From Gonatopus flavifemur (Eukaryota; Arthropoda; Insecta; Hymenoptera; Dryinidae): a DNA stretch of 64,000 nt. This document shows, piece by piece, positions 1 through 11,275 of this stretch. The notes under the pieces were generated by a model, which worked only from the letters and a program-made list of their open reading frames with translations, was not told the origin of the DNA and did no database searches. The translations under genes and the position numbers were made by a program. The stretch covers positions 6,500,001 to 6,564,000 of the forward strand of contig JAFFJZ010000017.1 of the NCBI GenBank assembly GCA_018340375.1, read 5' to 3'. Positions within the stretch are counted from its first letter, which is position 1; each line of letters begins with the position of its first letter.

Positions 1-989
1 TTGTGGATTCCACGCCAAAAGAATTGTTGCTCTTTTGAGGCAAACCAGTCATCGAGCCATTTTCGTACATCTTCGTAAGAAGTAAAGCGCTGCTCAGCAA
101 GTGCGTGTTCCATCGATGCAAACAAGTAGTTATCGGATGGGGCAAGGTCCGGTGAGTAAGGCGCGTGCTGAAGAATCTCCCAACGGAACGACTCTATCGT
201 TTCCTGGACCTGATTTGCTTTGTGTGCTGGTGCATTTTCATGCAGCAAAATCACCTTGTGTTGTCTTTGTTGGTATTCTGGTCGTTTTTCACGCAAAACT
301 CGATCCAAATCGATCATTTGTTGTCGGTAGCGTTGAGTATTGACAGTTTCCCCAAGTTTCAGCAGCTCGCAGTAGATGACGCCCTTCTGATCCCACCAAA
401 CACACAGCATTGTCTTTCGTCCGTAGCGGTTTGGTCTTGTCGTCGATGTTGATGGTTCACCCGGAGTAACCCATGACTTTTTGTGCTTAGGATTCTCGAA
501 ATATATCCACTTTTCATCGCCAGTCACAATTCGACGGAGAAATGACTTTCTTTGGAACTTGGCGAGCAGCATTACGCATGATGTTTTGCGGGTCTCCTGC
601 TGTCTTTTGTTGAGTTCATGTGGAACCCATTTCCCCACCTTTTGTATCTTTCCCATGGCTTTCAACCGAAGGGAGATGGCTTCTCGGGTCACCTTTAACT
701 GATCCGCCAGTTGTTGTTGTGTTTGAGCGTCGTCTTCGTCCAACAAGGCTTGCAGGTTAGCGTCTTCAAACTTTTTCGGTGGTCTTCCACGTTCTTCGTT
801 TCTGACGTCAAAATCGCCACTTTTGAACCGTTTGAACCACTCGAAACACTGTGTTTTACCGAGAACATGCTCACCAAACGCCTCCACAAGCATTCGATGC
901 GATTTGGCTGCGGTTTTCTTCAGATGAAAACAGAAAAGTAGTGCTGCCCGCAAATCGTAATTCGTTGGCACAAAACTCGACATGTTCAT
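1..989 (-). pseudogene. mariner transposase (mauritiana type), 3' clipped, second catalytic Asp replaced by Glu
   Basis: One open frame runs from ATG at 989 (or the in-frame ATG at 983, the usual MSSFVP start) off the window edge. It encodes about 328 residues and should lack only the last 20 or so. The order is the N-terminal paired-like HTH (FCFHLKKTAAKSHRML), the linker WVPHELN, the first catalytic Asp in VTGDEKWIYF, VWWDQKGV, then LLHENAPAH and YSPDLAPSDNYLF with the third Asp. In this D,D34D family the middle motif is normally HDNAP-H. Here it is HENAPAH, so the second catalytic Asp is Glu. The frame has no stops or frameshifts, but the substitution predicts loss of cleavage. It is labelled pseudogene on that inference; the rest is what the sequence shows. 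Confidence 0.85.
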
Positions 990-1155
990 CTCTAATAAAC
1001 TAATGCTACTGAATGAAACTCGTGTAATTGTGAGTTGGAAATCTTTGTCGGATATCAATACAATAACAAGACACTGCTGACGTGATGTGTCGGTAACTGC
1101 ATCGACATCTAGCGCCACCTATGGGCAAATTCCGGTTTCATACTTACACACCTGG
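1..1155 (-). mobile_element. mariner element, mauritiana subfamily (Mos1-like), clipped by window edge
   Basis: The outer end, read on the minus strand, is CCAGGTGTGTAAGTATGAAA at about 1136-1155, followed by a TA (1156-1157). This resembles the terminal repeat of Mos1-type mariners. The other end lies beyond position 1. The flank beyond the TA (tttgagactgcat...) matches the 3' flank of the two intact peptide genes near 37330 and 45290. The element therefore landed just downstream of peptide paralogue 1. Confidence 0.9.
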
Positions 1156-1185
1156 TATTTGAGACTGCATATGGAGATGGTATTT

Positions 1186-1371
1186 TCAAAGTAAGCTGAT
1201 TCTGCATCTATTTCCGCCTCCTTCACCACGGTTGGAAGAATTCCTGTCTCTACAACCGTTCCCGCTCTCGAATTGGTTACTCAATGCATCGATATCAGTC
1301 CCTGAATTGTCGGGACCGCCGAGAACACTGATCAATCCGGCATGCGTCAACGAAACCATGCATAACCTCAT
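1186..1371 (-). pseudogene. glycine-rich secreted peptide, paralogue 1 (damaged)
   Basis: A 61-residue frame aligned with the two intact paralogues at 37364 and 45311. Shared blocks are HAGLISVLGG, PDNSGT and LSNQFESGNG. After MR, about 10 residues (30 nt, in frame) of the signal-peptide hydrophobic core are missing, leaving MRLCMVSLTHAG, so secretion is doubtful. The glycine-rich tail is short and has two Cys. The 5' side is cut 69 bp upstream of the ATG by a P-type transposon, which moves the TATA box to 10293-10299. The 3' side is bounded by a mariner 30 bp past the stop. I infer a dead or dying gene. A cytoplasmic product from a transposon promoter cannot be excluded. Confidence 0.75.
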
Positions 1372-2772
1372 CTTGGTGAGATAGATCCACCGGAATTTAT
1401 GAAAGTACTCTACGATGGAAAATGAATGAATGATGCTAAACTTTGACTATATAAGTATGGACTGATAGTGGCTAACTTCACACTCAAAGCCAACATGTAC
1501 CCGTGCTCGCAGCGCCGCCGTGTCCCATGAACTAAAATTGGAATTCCCTCGAAAGATTATGACGATATAACGATATTGTTGAGTTCGCACATAACCCAAC
1601 ATAACCTACAAGTTCAATATAAATTCTGAATGTTTCACAGGTATTCAGCGAAATATGGGAAGGTATTGTTTTGTGAACGGTTGTAATTCATCTCAATATA
1701 AAAAAATAAATCGGGAAAATGGACAACACATACCAATGTATGGGTAAGTTGAATGAGTTTAACCTATAATATGATTTAACATGAAGTTGATTTACATTAG
1801 TATTACTAAGGAACTTATAGAATGAAAATCACTTGACTTCTATTGGAAATATTAATTTTCTGTTTACACCCTTGCAATTTCAGATTTCCTACCGACTCAA
1901 AACTCAGGCAACGATGGATATATACCATAGAGACTTCAAATGCACAACATATACCTAACTTGCCAAAAACAGCAAGAATCTGCACTTTGCATTTTGCAGA
2001 AGGAGATATAGAAAAATGTGGGCTTTCTCATGCTCAATTGAAACCATACGCGATACCTTCTAAATTCCCACATTCTGCAACAGATAGGTAATGTAATAAT
2101 AATGAATTTGAATGATTCCGCACTGATTAATGTCGACGAATATGTCATATTTCAAGAGTCATATTTTTCAGTGTTCTAGGTGATGATCATGACAATAAGT
2201 CAACAAGCCAGATTTCAACTAACAGAGAATATGAGACAAGTCGAATTCAAGCTCCGTCACACATATTTGAGGGCAATGAAAGTTGTCATTCTGATGGAAA
2301 CTACTGTTTACAAGAACTTAATGAGATTGATCAGCCTGCAACTAGGTAAATGTCATACTATGCTGTTGTTTCTTTTCATTTTTTTTTTTTATTAAAATAT
2401 TACCGATTTCACATAAAATCATGTAGACGGTACAATATTATGATTGTGTGATTGAATATTCCATTGTATTCTAGTTCTGATATTAAAAACAATCAAATGG
2501 AAGTTCCCATTACCAGAATCAAAATTCCAGCGAAGAAAATAGTACGTTATCCTGGAGATATAAACATAGAGGAAGTAAAAAAAATGTCTCCAGAGTCAAC
2601 TCTCAATATTGTACAAGTGTTGAAGGCAGCTTGTCAGAAAAAAGACAAGAAAATTCAAAGATTAAACAACAGTCAACACTATCATAAAAAGAAAATAGAA
2701 AACCTTGAAAAATTACTCTTAGAATCAAAACAAGAAGGGCTTCTTTCATCAAATACTATGGATATGGTTCAG

Positions 2773-5171
2773 GTAAAAGATTAAAATTTTATATTGATTT
2801 TCTATTTTCGAAACACTTATATTCATGATGAAACAATCAAATTTATTTAGAAATTGCATATCTCAGGGAAAATGATGTACACATAATGAATTAGGTCTAC
2901 GTAGATGGAAAACAATTAGAAAATCAATGTTTTCCAGATCTACCTAGACCTGATTGATTTTATTCAATGACGATTCGTACTTAGAAACCAACTAAACAGA
3001 AAAATATTTCCGTTTCCTATGAGCAACACGGAAGTAAGAAAAAATTAATGCATGTAAATTTACATTCACTTACATGAGATTTTTGTTAACATAGATTTGC
3101 ACAAGTGTAAGTAAATCTACATAGATTCAACTAGTTTTATCCAGATCTGAATACATCTAAATTTTTCATTCTTCTGATCTACTGAGATTTAATCAGATTT
3201 ACATTGATCTAAATTCGTTTTCCCCGAGATATGTATGCATGTTGGGAAATCCGTCTGAAATTTCATAATAAGCAAAAGAAACAATTCACATAATCATGAT
3301 TTCAAACGCCGTATTGCATATCATTTTCGATAACATTCAAAAAAATTTGTTCCTGGCAGTGTAAATATAGTAAATACTAGTGATTCATGAAAGTGCAATC
3401 CCATTCAATTACCAACATTAAAAAAGGAATGGTAATGTCATGAATAACATTCGTTATTAGAAGCTTTATATTCACGTGTATAACTTTTCTGATGATTCTC
3501 AAATAATATTAATGGTATTATGTTGATTTTAATAGATGGATAAACAGTTCTCATATAGTTTTCTTAACCGGTATTCACTGTATTTACACTTGTGTATATG
3601 CATGGAAATATGTATGCATGTGTGGATGTATGTTTATTATGTTTTTTGACTTCATTCACGAAAAAAGTTTACAAAATAATTTCTTCAAGTGAAATGATCC
3701 CATCCTGACTGGAAATGATGTCATGCATTCTCTTGATCTTATTAGGACCCGGGAACCTGATGAGGCCTCTTCAGGTTTTGTTAGGTCCTGTTCAGGCTCT
3801 GAAGAGTGCAATGGAAGTTATGAATCGTTTCTAATCGAATTGAGATAATTCCACCTGCAGGGATCAATTTTACACTTTCCCTCTACTTTTTACATCTTAT
3901 TACTTAACAGTAGAGATTCCATAATCAAAATTAGATATTTTCAGATATTTTCTTTACGTTACTGTTCTGAAATTCTTATTTAATTTACTTTCAATTATTA
4001 ATGAAGGTTTAATGACACATATTCAGTGATATAATAATATATTTTCCATAATTTTCATAATTGCCTGTTACTCCGATATTAGTCTTAAGTATTTGGACGA
4101 TTTGAACGGCACCCCAAAGTTCATAGTTTTTAATTCTGTCTCTAAAATAAGATATAAAGGAAAATGGAAAACGGAGGTGGAGAAAATGAGAGTTATGATA
4201 ACATTGCAAGTGCATGTAAAAAAATTCGAAGAAGAAGGGTGCACGTACTTTTACGCTTTCCAATTGGAGTTTTTAATTTTTTGTATTTGGGATGTGAATA
4301 CTGTATGGTGCATGAGTTGCGTAATTTTGGACATACTTTTAAATCGCATGTACGGAGTGTGGAGCATGTCGAGTGACAGTTTGACAAATATTCATGAAGA
4401 ATTAACTTACATGAAGATGTTTAAATGGGATTTTAGATATAAAAAGTATCCAAAATCTGGCTCTGCCGATGCAGTCAACAAGGCGATTGGGCGACTGAAG
4501 GTGCCGTACTTTCAAGAATATAAATCTCATCTGAATCAATTCTAAAACCAAAATAAAGTAGGATCGCCAGGGATTACAAGTACATCGGGACACATCTCAG
4601 TATTCCGATAAATTGGCTCATGCCTGTTTATTAAGGATTTTCATTGCAGTAAAAACTGCTGAATGGTTTGGTTGCTGTGAGGGTTAATATTCAGGAGGTG
4701 CTAATAGTACAGCTAGAGATTCATTGTATTCATGATACGAATTAATACCCTGTCATATACTAGTAATAATTAGAATTCTGATCACAGAAACCTATAAAAT
4801 TTATTTTAAAACAATCAAATAACATTTGGTATTACCGTTCTAATTGAAAAACCAAATGCAACCTTCAATGTAAGATTGAAAATTCCTTAATTGGCTCCGA
4901 CTAGGACGTTCTATGAGATTCCAAAGGATTTGACAAGATTTAATGGGTTTCTTCGTCTATAGAAAACAGGGATTCACTATAAAATAACCATGTTATTTAT
5001 CATATTATGAATTCAGTATTATATGAACTGGAATCATTAATAATTGTATAAATTTAGTTTTAGAAATTAATTTGAAATCGCTCCAAATTCATAACATTAG
5101 AAACTATATATTGGTAGACTGTATCCCCTCTTATTATCTCACAATTTTTTTCATTGAAATGTTTTATATAG
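2773..5171 (+). other. intron 4 of the P transposase, with a small foldback
   Basis: The donor is GTAAAA at 2773 and the acceptor ends TATATAG at 5171. An inverted repeat lies at about 2865-3228: ATCTC(A)GGGAAAA near 2865 against TTTTCCCCGAGAT near 3220, with a body rich in words like AGATCTAC. A 150-codon open stretch at 4093-4545 resembles nothing I know and has no matching splice phase. I do not call it a gene. Confidence 0.6.
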
Positions 5172-5272
5172 GCTACTTCAGAAGATAGTATTATTGAAGA
5201 AATCGAGAAAGGTAAAGTTAACGGAAAGTATTCGCCACAATTGCGTGCTTTCGCATTAACAACCAACTTCTA

Positions 5273-6563
5273 CGAGGGTGGATTGATAAGTTTCCGGCCT
5301 GACCAAGAGATGGCGCCACTAGGCCTACCTTGAGGTGGCGTTCTATAGTACCATCCTTAGATAGCTTGTAGCTATAGTTTCAGTCCGATCGCCATGTTAG
5401 TTTAGTTTTGAGAGCACGCTGACCAAGACGCCTCTGTGTTTTTCGTAAAAATGGAAAAGCTGGAAAATCGTGCTGTCATCAAATACTTTTATTTGAAGGG
5501 GTTAACGCCGAAGGAAATTGAAGAAGAGATGGACTCAACACTGGGGACATCCTCCCCATCATATTCAACCGTTAAGCAGTGGGTTTCCGAGTTTAAAAAA
5601 GGTCATGTGAGCACCTCTGATGAGCCTCGCTCAGGACGCCCCATTGAGGTCACAACTCCAGATATGATCGAAAAAATCCATCAAATAGTGCTGAAAGATC
5701 GCAGATTAAAAGTTCGTGAGATAGCTGAGACCTGTAAGATGTCATATGAACGTGTAAAAAATATTTTGCACCAACATTTGTATATGGAAAAGCTCTGTGC
5801 AAGATGGGTGCCGCGTTTGCTAACAGTCGACCAAAAATTGATTCGAAAGAACATTTCTACCGCCAATTTGGCGTTGTATAAGCGTAATCCAAGCGAATTT
5901 CTGCGTCGATTCGTAACCGTTGACGAAACTTGGGTCCACCACTACACTCCTGAAACCAAAGAACAGTCTAAACAGTGGATTGGACCAGGGGAACCAACTC
6001 CAAAGAAGGCAAAAACAATTTTTTCGGCGAACAAGGTTAAGGCTACTGTTTTTTGGGATGCAAGAGGTATTATATACATTGATTACCTTGAAAAGGGTAA
6101 AACTATCACTGGTCACTACGCAGACTTATTGCAACGTTTGAGCCACGAAGTGAAAATTAAACGACCTCATCTGGCGAAGAAAAAAATCTTGTTTCATCAC
6201 GATAACGCACCAGCGCACACGTCAATCGTTGCGATGGCTAAAATCAACGATCTGAAGTTTGAATTGATGCCGCACCCTCCCTACTCTCCAGACCTAGCCC
6301 CGAGTGACTATTATCTGTTTCCTAACCTCAAAAAATGGCTTGGCGGTAAGAGATTTGCGGACAATGAAGAAGTAATCGAAGCTGTAAATGGGTATTTTGA
6401 GGAGCTTGACGAATCAGTCTATAGAGATGGCATTACTAGACTAGAACACCGCTATGAGAAATGTATCAGCCTTGGAGGAGATTATGTTGAGAAATAAAAA
6501 AAAAAAAATTCTTAAAAACGTTGTTTTTCTTGGTCAGGCCGGAAACTTATCAATCCACCCTCG
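5273..6563 (+). mobile_element. mariner element, irritans subfamily (Himar1-like), complete, copy A
   Basis: Perfect inverted ends CGAGGGTGGATTGATAAGTT... run for about 36 bp at 5273 and, inverted, finish at 6563. TA flanks both sides (5271-5272 and 6564-6565). Length 1291 bp. Deleting the element plus one TA restores the codon TAT inside the P-transposase motif FYSPKAY, so it jumped into a coding P element. Its sister copy is at 55745-57030. Confidence 0.96.
5451..6497 (+). CDS. mariner transposase (irritans subfamily), intact
   Basis: 348 residues from the ATG at 5451 (MEKLENRAVIKYF), exactly the length of Himar1 transposase. An upstream GTG would add five residues but is not a likely start. 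The N-terminal HTH region is followed by WVPRLLT, the first catalytic Asp in VTVDETWVHHYTPE, FWDARGI, the second Asp in LFHHDNAPAH, and the third in YSPDLAPSDYYLF. There are 34 residues between the last two Asp, the classic D,D34D spacing. It acts as a nuclear cut-and-paste transposase on its own TA-flanked ends. It differs from the copy at 55810-56856 at about five residues (for example E/K, H/R, P/L, K/Q, S/L). No stops or frameshifts: this copy could be active. Confidence 0.96.
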   Translation: MEKLENRAVIKYFYLKGLTPKEIEEEMDSTLGTSSPSYSTVKQWVSEFKKGHVSTSDEPRSGRPIEVTTPDMIEKIHQIVLKDRRLKVREIAETCKMSYERVKNILHQHLYMEKLCARWVPRLLTVDQKLIRKNISTANLALYKRNPSEFLRRFVTVDETWVHHYTPETKEQSKQWIGPGEPTPKKAKTIFSANKVKATVFWDARGIIYIDYLEKGKTITGHYADLLQRLSHEVKIKRPHLAKKKILFHHDNAPAHTSIVAMAKINDLKFELMPHPPYSPDLAPSDYYLFPNLKKWLGGKRFADNEEVIEAVNGYFEELDESVYRDGITRLEHRYEKCISLGGDYVEK

Positions 6564-8514
6564 TATAGCCCGAAAGCCTATCGGTATATTAGAAAAGTCT
6601 TCAAGAATAAATTGCCTGCACCTTCTACAATCAAATCGTGGTACGGTAAGACGGATGGATCACCTGGTTTTACTCAAGAAGCGATTGAGATATATAAAGA
6701 TGAAATGCAAAGAATCTGGTGATAAAAAGTTATTCGGTTGTTTGACCATGGATGAAATGGCAATTCGCCGACAAATTGACTGGGACCATTCAAAAAACCG
6801 ATTTGTAGGTCCTATTGACTATGGTACAGCTTTTGAAAATGCGGACAATTTACCGATGGCCAAAAATGCCTTGGTATATTTAGTTGTTGGAATAAATCAA
6901 AGATGGAAAATTCCAGTAGCGTACTTTCTAGTTGATGGGTTAACATCAAATGAATTGGCTGATATCACAAAGCAAGTTCTAGAATTTGTGTCTCTGTCTG
7001 GAGTTCAGATTGTTGCGCTGACATTTGATGGGCTTCCAGCAAATGTTAGCATGTGTCGTCAATTGGGAGCTGAAGTGTTTAAAAACAACGCTTCATTCAT
7101 CCATCCTGCTGCCGATTTTGAAGTGCTTATATTTTTGGATGCTGCACACATGCTTAAATTACTACGAAATGCTCTAGCGCAAAAAGATTTTTATGACAAG
7201 GATGGTAATGTGATTCGATTCAAATATTTTGAATCGTTGGTTAAATTGCAGGAAGATGGTCATTTTAATTTAGCAAATAAGCTCACCAGGAAACATATAG
7301 AATGGTGGAAAAATAAAATGAATGTAAAATTAGCAGCGCAAACACTAAGTGAGAGTTATGCTTTGGCACTTGAACAACTCTTAGCTGACGGACATGCAGA
7401 TTTTGTTGGATGTGCTTCAACGGCCAAATTTTGTAGGATTGTGAATAATGTCTTTGATTGTTTGAATTCAAGGTCAATTGTTTCATATGGTTTCAAAAGA
7501 CCTTTCAACCAAGACACTGCTTCAGAAATATTTGATCTATTTGAAGAGGCTGAAGATTATTTTTCTTCTCTGCAAATTGATGAAGTGCGATCACAGAATG
7601 AAAATAATAATCCTCTAAAAAAATTAATTATTGAATCAAAATTAAAAACAGGATTCCTTGGGTTCATAACTAATATGAGAAATTTGAAACTAATGTATAC
7701 CAAGTACGTTGAGCCCAAGTACTTGAATTATATATTATCATATAAACTCTCTCAAGATCACTTGGAGGTCTTATTTTCATGCTTGAGATCAATGGGAGGA
7801 TATAACAACAATCCAAGTGCTTCACAATTTGCAGCATCATATAAACGTATCTTAAATCATAATGCAATCAGCTCTTCTCCATCAGCTAATTGTATTCCAC
7901 TAGATGAAACTTCAATCTTAACAGTTTCCTCTGTGAAAAGAATGTCTAATACAACATTGGACCCATTACCAAACTTGAAAAACGATGTGGATTCAACGTC
8001 TTCATTTGATATTGATGACATTCCACTAGGTTTCATTGACTCAACATTGGATCACGCCGTACAATATATTTCAGGGTTCGTTGAGAGAAAAGGTATTAAG
8101 CAATTGAAATGTAGCATATGCGTGGAATTGATCAATCAAAGGGACCGAGTTAATTCTGAATTTATTGAGAGGAAAAGTTTGGGTTACCTTCGGCAACCAT
8201 CAGAAGATACTTACTTCATAACAACAGTTATTGAGAAAATTTTACATTTTTATGAATCCAATGAAAAATTGAATCATCACGATTGCTTTATAAAGATTGT
8301 CAAGGATGTTAAACAGAATTTGAATACAGATTTGATTTTTCCAAATTTCAAAGACAATCACGATATGAATCATAAAAATGAATTGATTCAATCGATTATA
8401 GATACATATTTAAAAGTTAAATTTTGTTATCTGGGAAAATGTTGGACAACGGAACAACACAGTTCGTTTATTAGACATAGTTTAACAAAAACTGTTATCT
8501 TTAAAGGGCAATAA

Positions 8515-10268
8515 AATGTCATGAACTTCGGACAATCCATTTGTGATACCTATAGTATAATATTCTTGTGATTCTATTGTGTTTTTCATTATTCGAGCTG
8601 AAATATAACGAAATTGTTCTATTCATTTATAGAGTTCTCTAGTTTTCAGATGCTTAAAGACATATTTATGGATATTTTATATTTTTATAGAATCTTAGTT
8701 CATGTTTCTTTTATATGTGGTACACTTTCCCGCTGTGCAAGGGATTATCGCAGCCTCATTGTGGCAATATGGTCAGGAGCTTGAATCTACCTGATATGTA
8801 ATATACATTTGAAATATTGTACATGCCACATATAGGTAATCTTGTTGCAATGATTCTCCACTCACATAACATTCCAATAATATTATTTTTGCGAAAATTT
8901 CTTTTGTAAAGTACATGAACGATGTTGTGATATCGCTTCATAATGTTCCAAACGCGGAATCAAAATCACATTGCTGCAATGTGCTATAATATTACATGCC
9001 CAGTGGGTTGTATACTTGTATTAATGCATTTCAACACAATACCATATTCTTTCAGAAGATTGTAGTAACATTGTCAATACATTTGCCAGCAATCTTACAT
9101 TACCAATATGTCTACGTATGTACCTTCCGATCATATTACATCAGTATTGTAACTTTTGCTACGTAAGTCTCTTACTCTCTAATGTAATCTCACTTTACAT
9201 GTGAGAGGTATGGAAATGTTTGATTATTCTGCAAGTGAATTGAATATACTTTTTTCATAAAATTTTCACTTGCATACCACTTTGTGAATCTTCACTGCAC
9301 GTGACACATGCAATTTCTATACTTGATTAATAAAGGATAAGTAAAAACTATAGAAGATTGTATTTTTGCATATTTTATAAATAACCACATCACAAACACC
9401 TGATATGAATACTTAGAAGTGAATTGTTGAAAATACTCATGTACGTGGCATGATAATTTGTTTGCTATTCGACATGATCATTTGAGTAAATATTTTCAAA
9501 GATTTTGCATATAGTATTTCGATACGACTAATTATGAACTTATTTTTTTTTAATTATGATCTTTTGACAACCCAATGTTTTTTTTTAATGCTCAATCTAT
9601 CATATCATACAACTTGGGGAATATCTTTTGCCACATTTGAAGAAGTACTATGAATATTCTTATTCTCAATACGCTGGAGAATATTTGAAAAATCTTTTTA
9701 ATTTGCCAAAAGTACAAAAGTGTATTTGTTACGTATTAAAAAACAATCGGGGGGGGGGGGGGGGATACACCACAGTTGAATAGTGGAAATATTTTTTCCC
9801 CGTATGCCACAAAATACTTTTTTTTTACCCAAATATATTTCTTTCTGTGTATATTTTATAGGTTTCGGTTTTTATCACGTTTCATCGGAATTTGATTTGA
9901 AACAAGTCATCACATTAATTCTTTATTAAATCTGACGATATTCAATAAATTTATTGAAGCTATGGAAGATCCCGCAATTTTGAACTCTTTCAATGATCAT
10001 TCAAAGAGGTTATGTATACATACGCCTAATTCCAGTAAAAATTTTTATTTCAAGGATCACACTCAATTGTAAATTCCTCACCCTCATAATAACTATTATT
10101 AACATTCTTTTCTTAAATATCATTTCAGATAGATATTTTGATATTTGAATTTCCCGCGTTTTTGGGACATGAGAATTCGAGATATCTCGAAACATGTTGG
10201 CTGAAAAATCTTATTGTGTATATGGGGAAAATGGGGGCAACTAGCCGTCCATACTTATATAGTCAAAG
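8515..10268 (+). other. 3' non-coding part of the P element
   Basis: AT-rich sequence between the transposase stop and the right inverted repeat. No coding similarity seen. A run of about 16 G, at about 9750-9765, is striking in this AT-rich context and is a likely place for length errors. Confidence 0.6.
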
Positions 10269-10276
10269 ATGCTAAA

Positions 10277-10620
10277 TCTCTCCAACCTTCCCTTTTATAC
10301 TCTAGACAGAGATAAAATCGTGAGTGAAGAAAATAAGAAACCCACTATTCCAGAAAACAAATATATCTCATACGGTTTCAGAACAATGTTGGCAGAGTTT
10401 CGTATTCGAAAGAAATACATGAGAAAGTATGAGAGCTTCGTGAAAATAAATGCACCTCGCTTGGATATACCACATGTTTCTCACATGTCCCGAGTAAATA
10501 GTAAATTCCTTATCATAGGGGAAAGTGAAAAGTTTCAGATAAGAATGAAAATAATTCCGCCAAATTGGAGGCAAGAAGTGACAATCACACGAGTAAGGAT
10601 TTCCTGGATCCTCATGAGAT
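10277..10620 (-). promoter_or_regulatory. detached promoter and 5' flank of peptide paralogue 1
   Basis: This stretch aligns with the 5' flanks of the intact peptide genes, for example the shared ATCTCAnACGGTTTC block and the run ending near ATAAATAGT. A TATAAAA lies on the minus strand at 10293-10299. Joining 1440 directly to 10277 puts it 86 bp upstream of the ATG at 1371, the same distance as in genes 2 and 3. The P element now separates promoter and coding region by 8.8 kb. The 119-residue frame reading through here on the plus strand is a chance ORF. Confidence 0.88.
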
Positions 10621-11275
10621 TAGGCTAGTATTATCTGAAAGCACAAGTTGCCTTTCCACGTGCGGATTAAATTAATGTAAATTTTCTTATATATTCAATC
10701 AGCTTGCGGGAGAATCACTCGAATAGCGAATCCCATAAAAACATCCATCCGTGAACTCCAGGAGTATTCAGTTATCAACCAAATAGTGATACATGTCAGG
10801 CATAAACCTACTATTCATGCCCGCAACAGCTGATGTCAGACTGATCCATAGGATTTCTGACTCTATAGTTAACACTCTTGCTATTGGAGTATCAACTGTT
10901 GCTTAGATTTTCAAAGTGGCGTTAGCAATACTAAGTGTATGAAGAATAATATGAATCTAAAATAAGAGAAAGCACAGTAGCGAGCATGGTGTATGTCAAC
11001 TAAAATATCATCTCTACTTTAGTACAAACTTTAATGTAAACTCCAAATAGCACATAAACTCTGTGACATGTTATGAGATAGTATGATGACGGTACACCTA
11101 CTAAAAGAAGGTAATCGTAGGCAAAATACTGAGATGATCGCCCTTAAACCATTAGGGAATTTGATGCATTGCATGAATGTGCCAGGTAGGGAATTATATC
11201 AAAGCTACATTACATTAGCATATATGATTACTAATGATGAAACTCGATATTTTCCAGATGTCGCTCCACGATCTA
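10621..11275. other. no feature recognised
   Basis: AT-rich sequence between the detached promoter and the first foldback element. No coding region or repeat that I can support. Confidence 0.5.

Larger units (their letters stand above)
1655..8514 (+). pseudogene. P-element transposase (THAP9-like), spliced, broken by mariner insertion and frameshift
   Basis: Phase-consistent exons are 1655-1743, 1884-2087, 2172-2345, 2475-2772, and 5172-5270 continued at 6566-8514, giving about 935 residues, close to THAP9. Exons 1-2 encode a C2CH THAP finger: MGRYCFVNGC, a Trp in RQRWIYT, ICTLHF, and AIPSKFP in the AVPxxF position. Exon 4 ends in a Lys/Leu-rich coiled coil. Exon 5 has YSPQLRAFAL and SPKAYRYIRK, split at a TAT Tyr codon by the mariner. 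Between about 6685 and 6720 the frame must shift by +1, since the first frame stops at 6720-6722. The catalytic core follows: DEMAIRR (first Asp), TFDGLPAN (second Asp), and SQDHLEVLFSCLRSMGG with the probable catalytic Glu. The stop at 8512-8514 overlaps an AATAAA at 8510-8515. It was functional before the insertion and frameshift; it is not now. Confidence 0.9.
1441..10268 (+). mobile_element. P-element superfamily transposon, 8.8 kb, with intact ends and 8-bp target duplication
   Basis: The left end CTTTGACTATATAAGTATGG (1441 on) is repeated inverted at the right end, finishing at 10268. The first 22 bp match perfectly, and about 29 of 32 match overall, similar to the 31-bp repeats of P elements. 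The direct repeat ATGCTAAA lies immediately outside at 1433-1440 and 10269-10276, the 8-bp duplication expected of this superfamily. Inside is a multi-exon THAP/P transposase. An irritans mariner (5273-6563) is nested in it. The flanks join to reconstruct the promoter of peptide paralogue 1. The 8.8-kb length includes 1.29 kb of mariner and a 2.4-kb intron. Confidence 0.93.

Noticed and set aside
101..941. Several plus-strand frames over the first kilobase
   Set aside because: They are antisense readings of the mariner transposase on the minus strand.
4093..4545. 150-residue frame inside the P-element intron
   Set aside because: No recognised similarity, and splice phases of the neighbouring exons join without it.
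9748..9768. G-run as a G-quadruplex regulatory site
   Set aside because: A single homopolymer in an AT-rich non-coding part of a transposon; it is as likely to be a length artefact.
10269..10628. 119-residue plus-strand frame after the P element
   Set aside because: This DNA aligns with the promoter flank of the peptide genes on the other strand; the frame is accidental.
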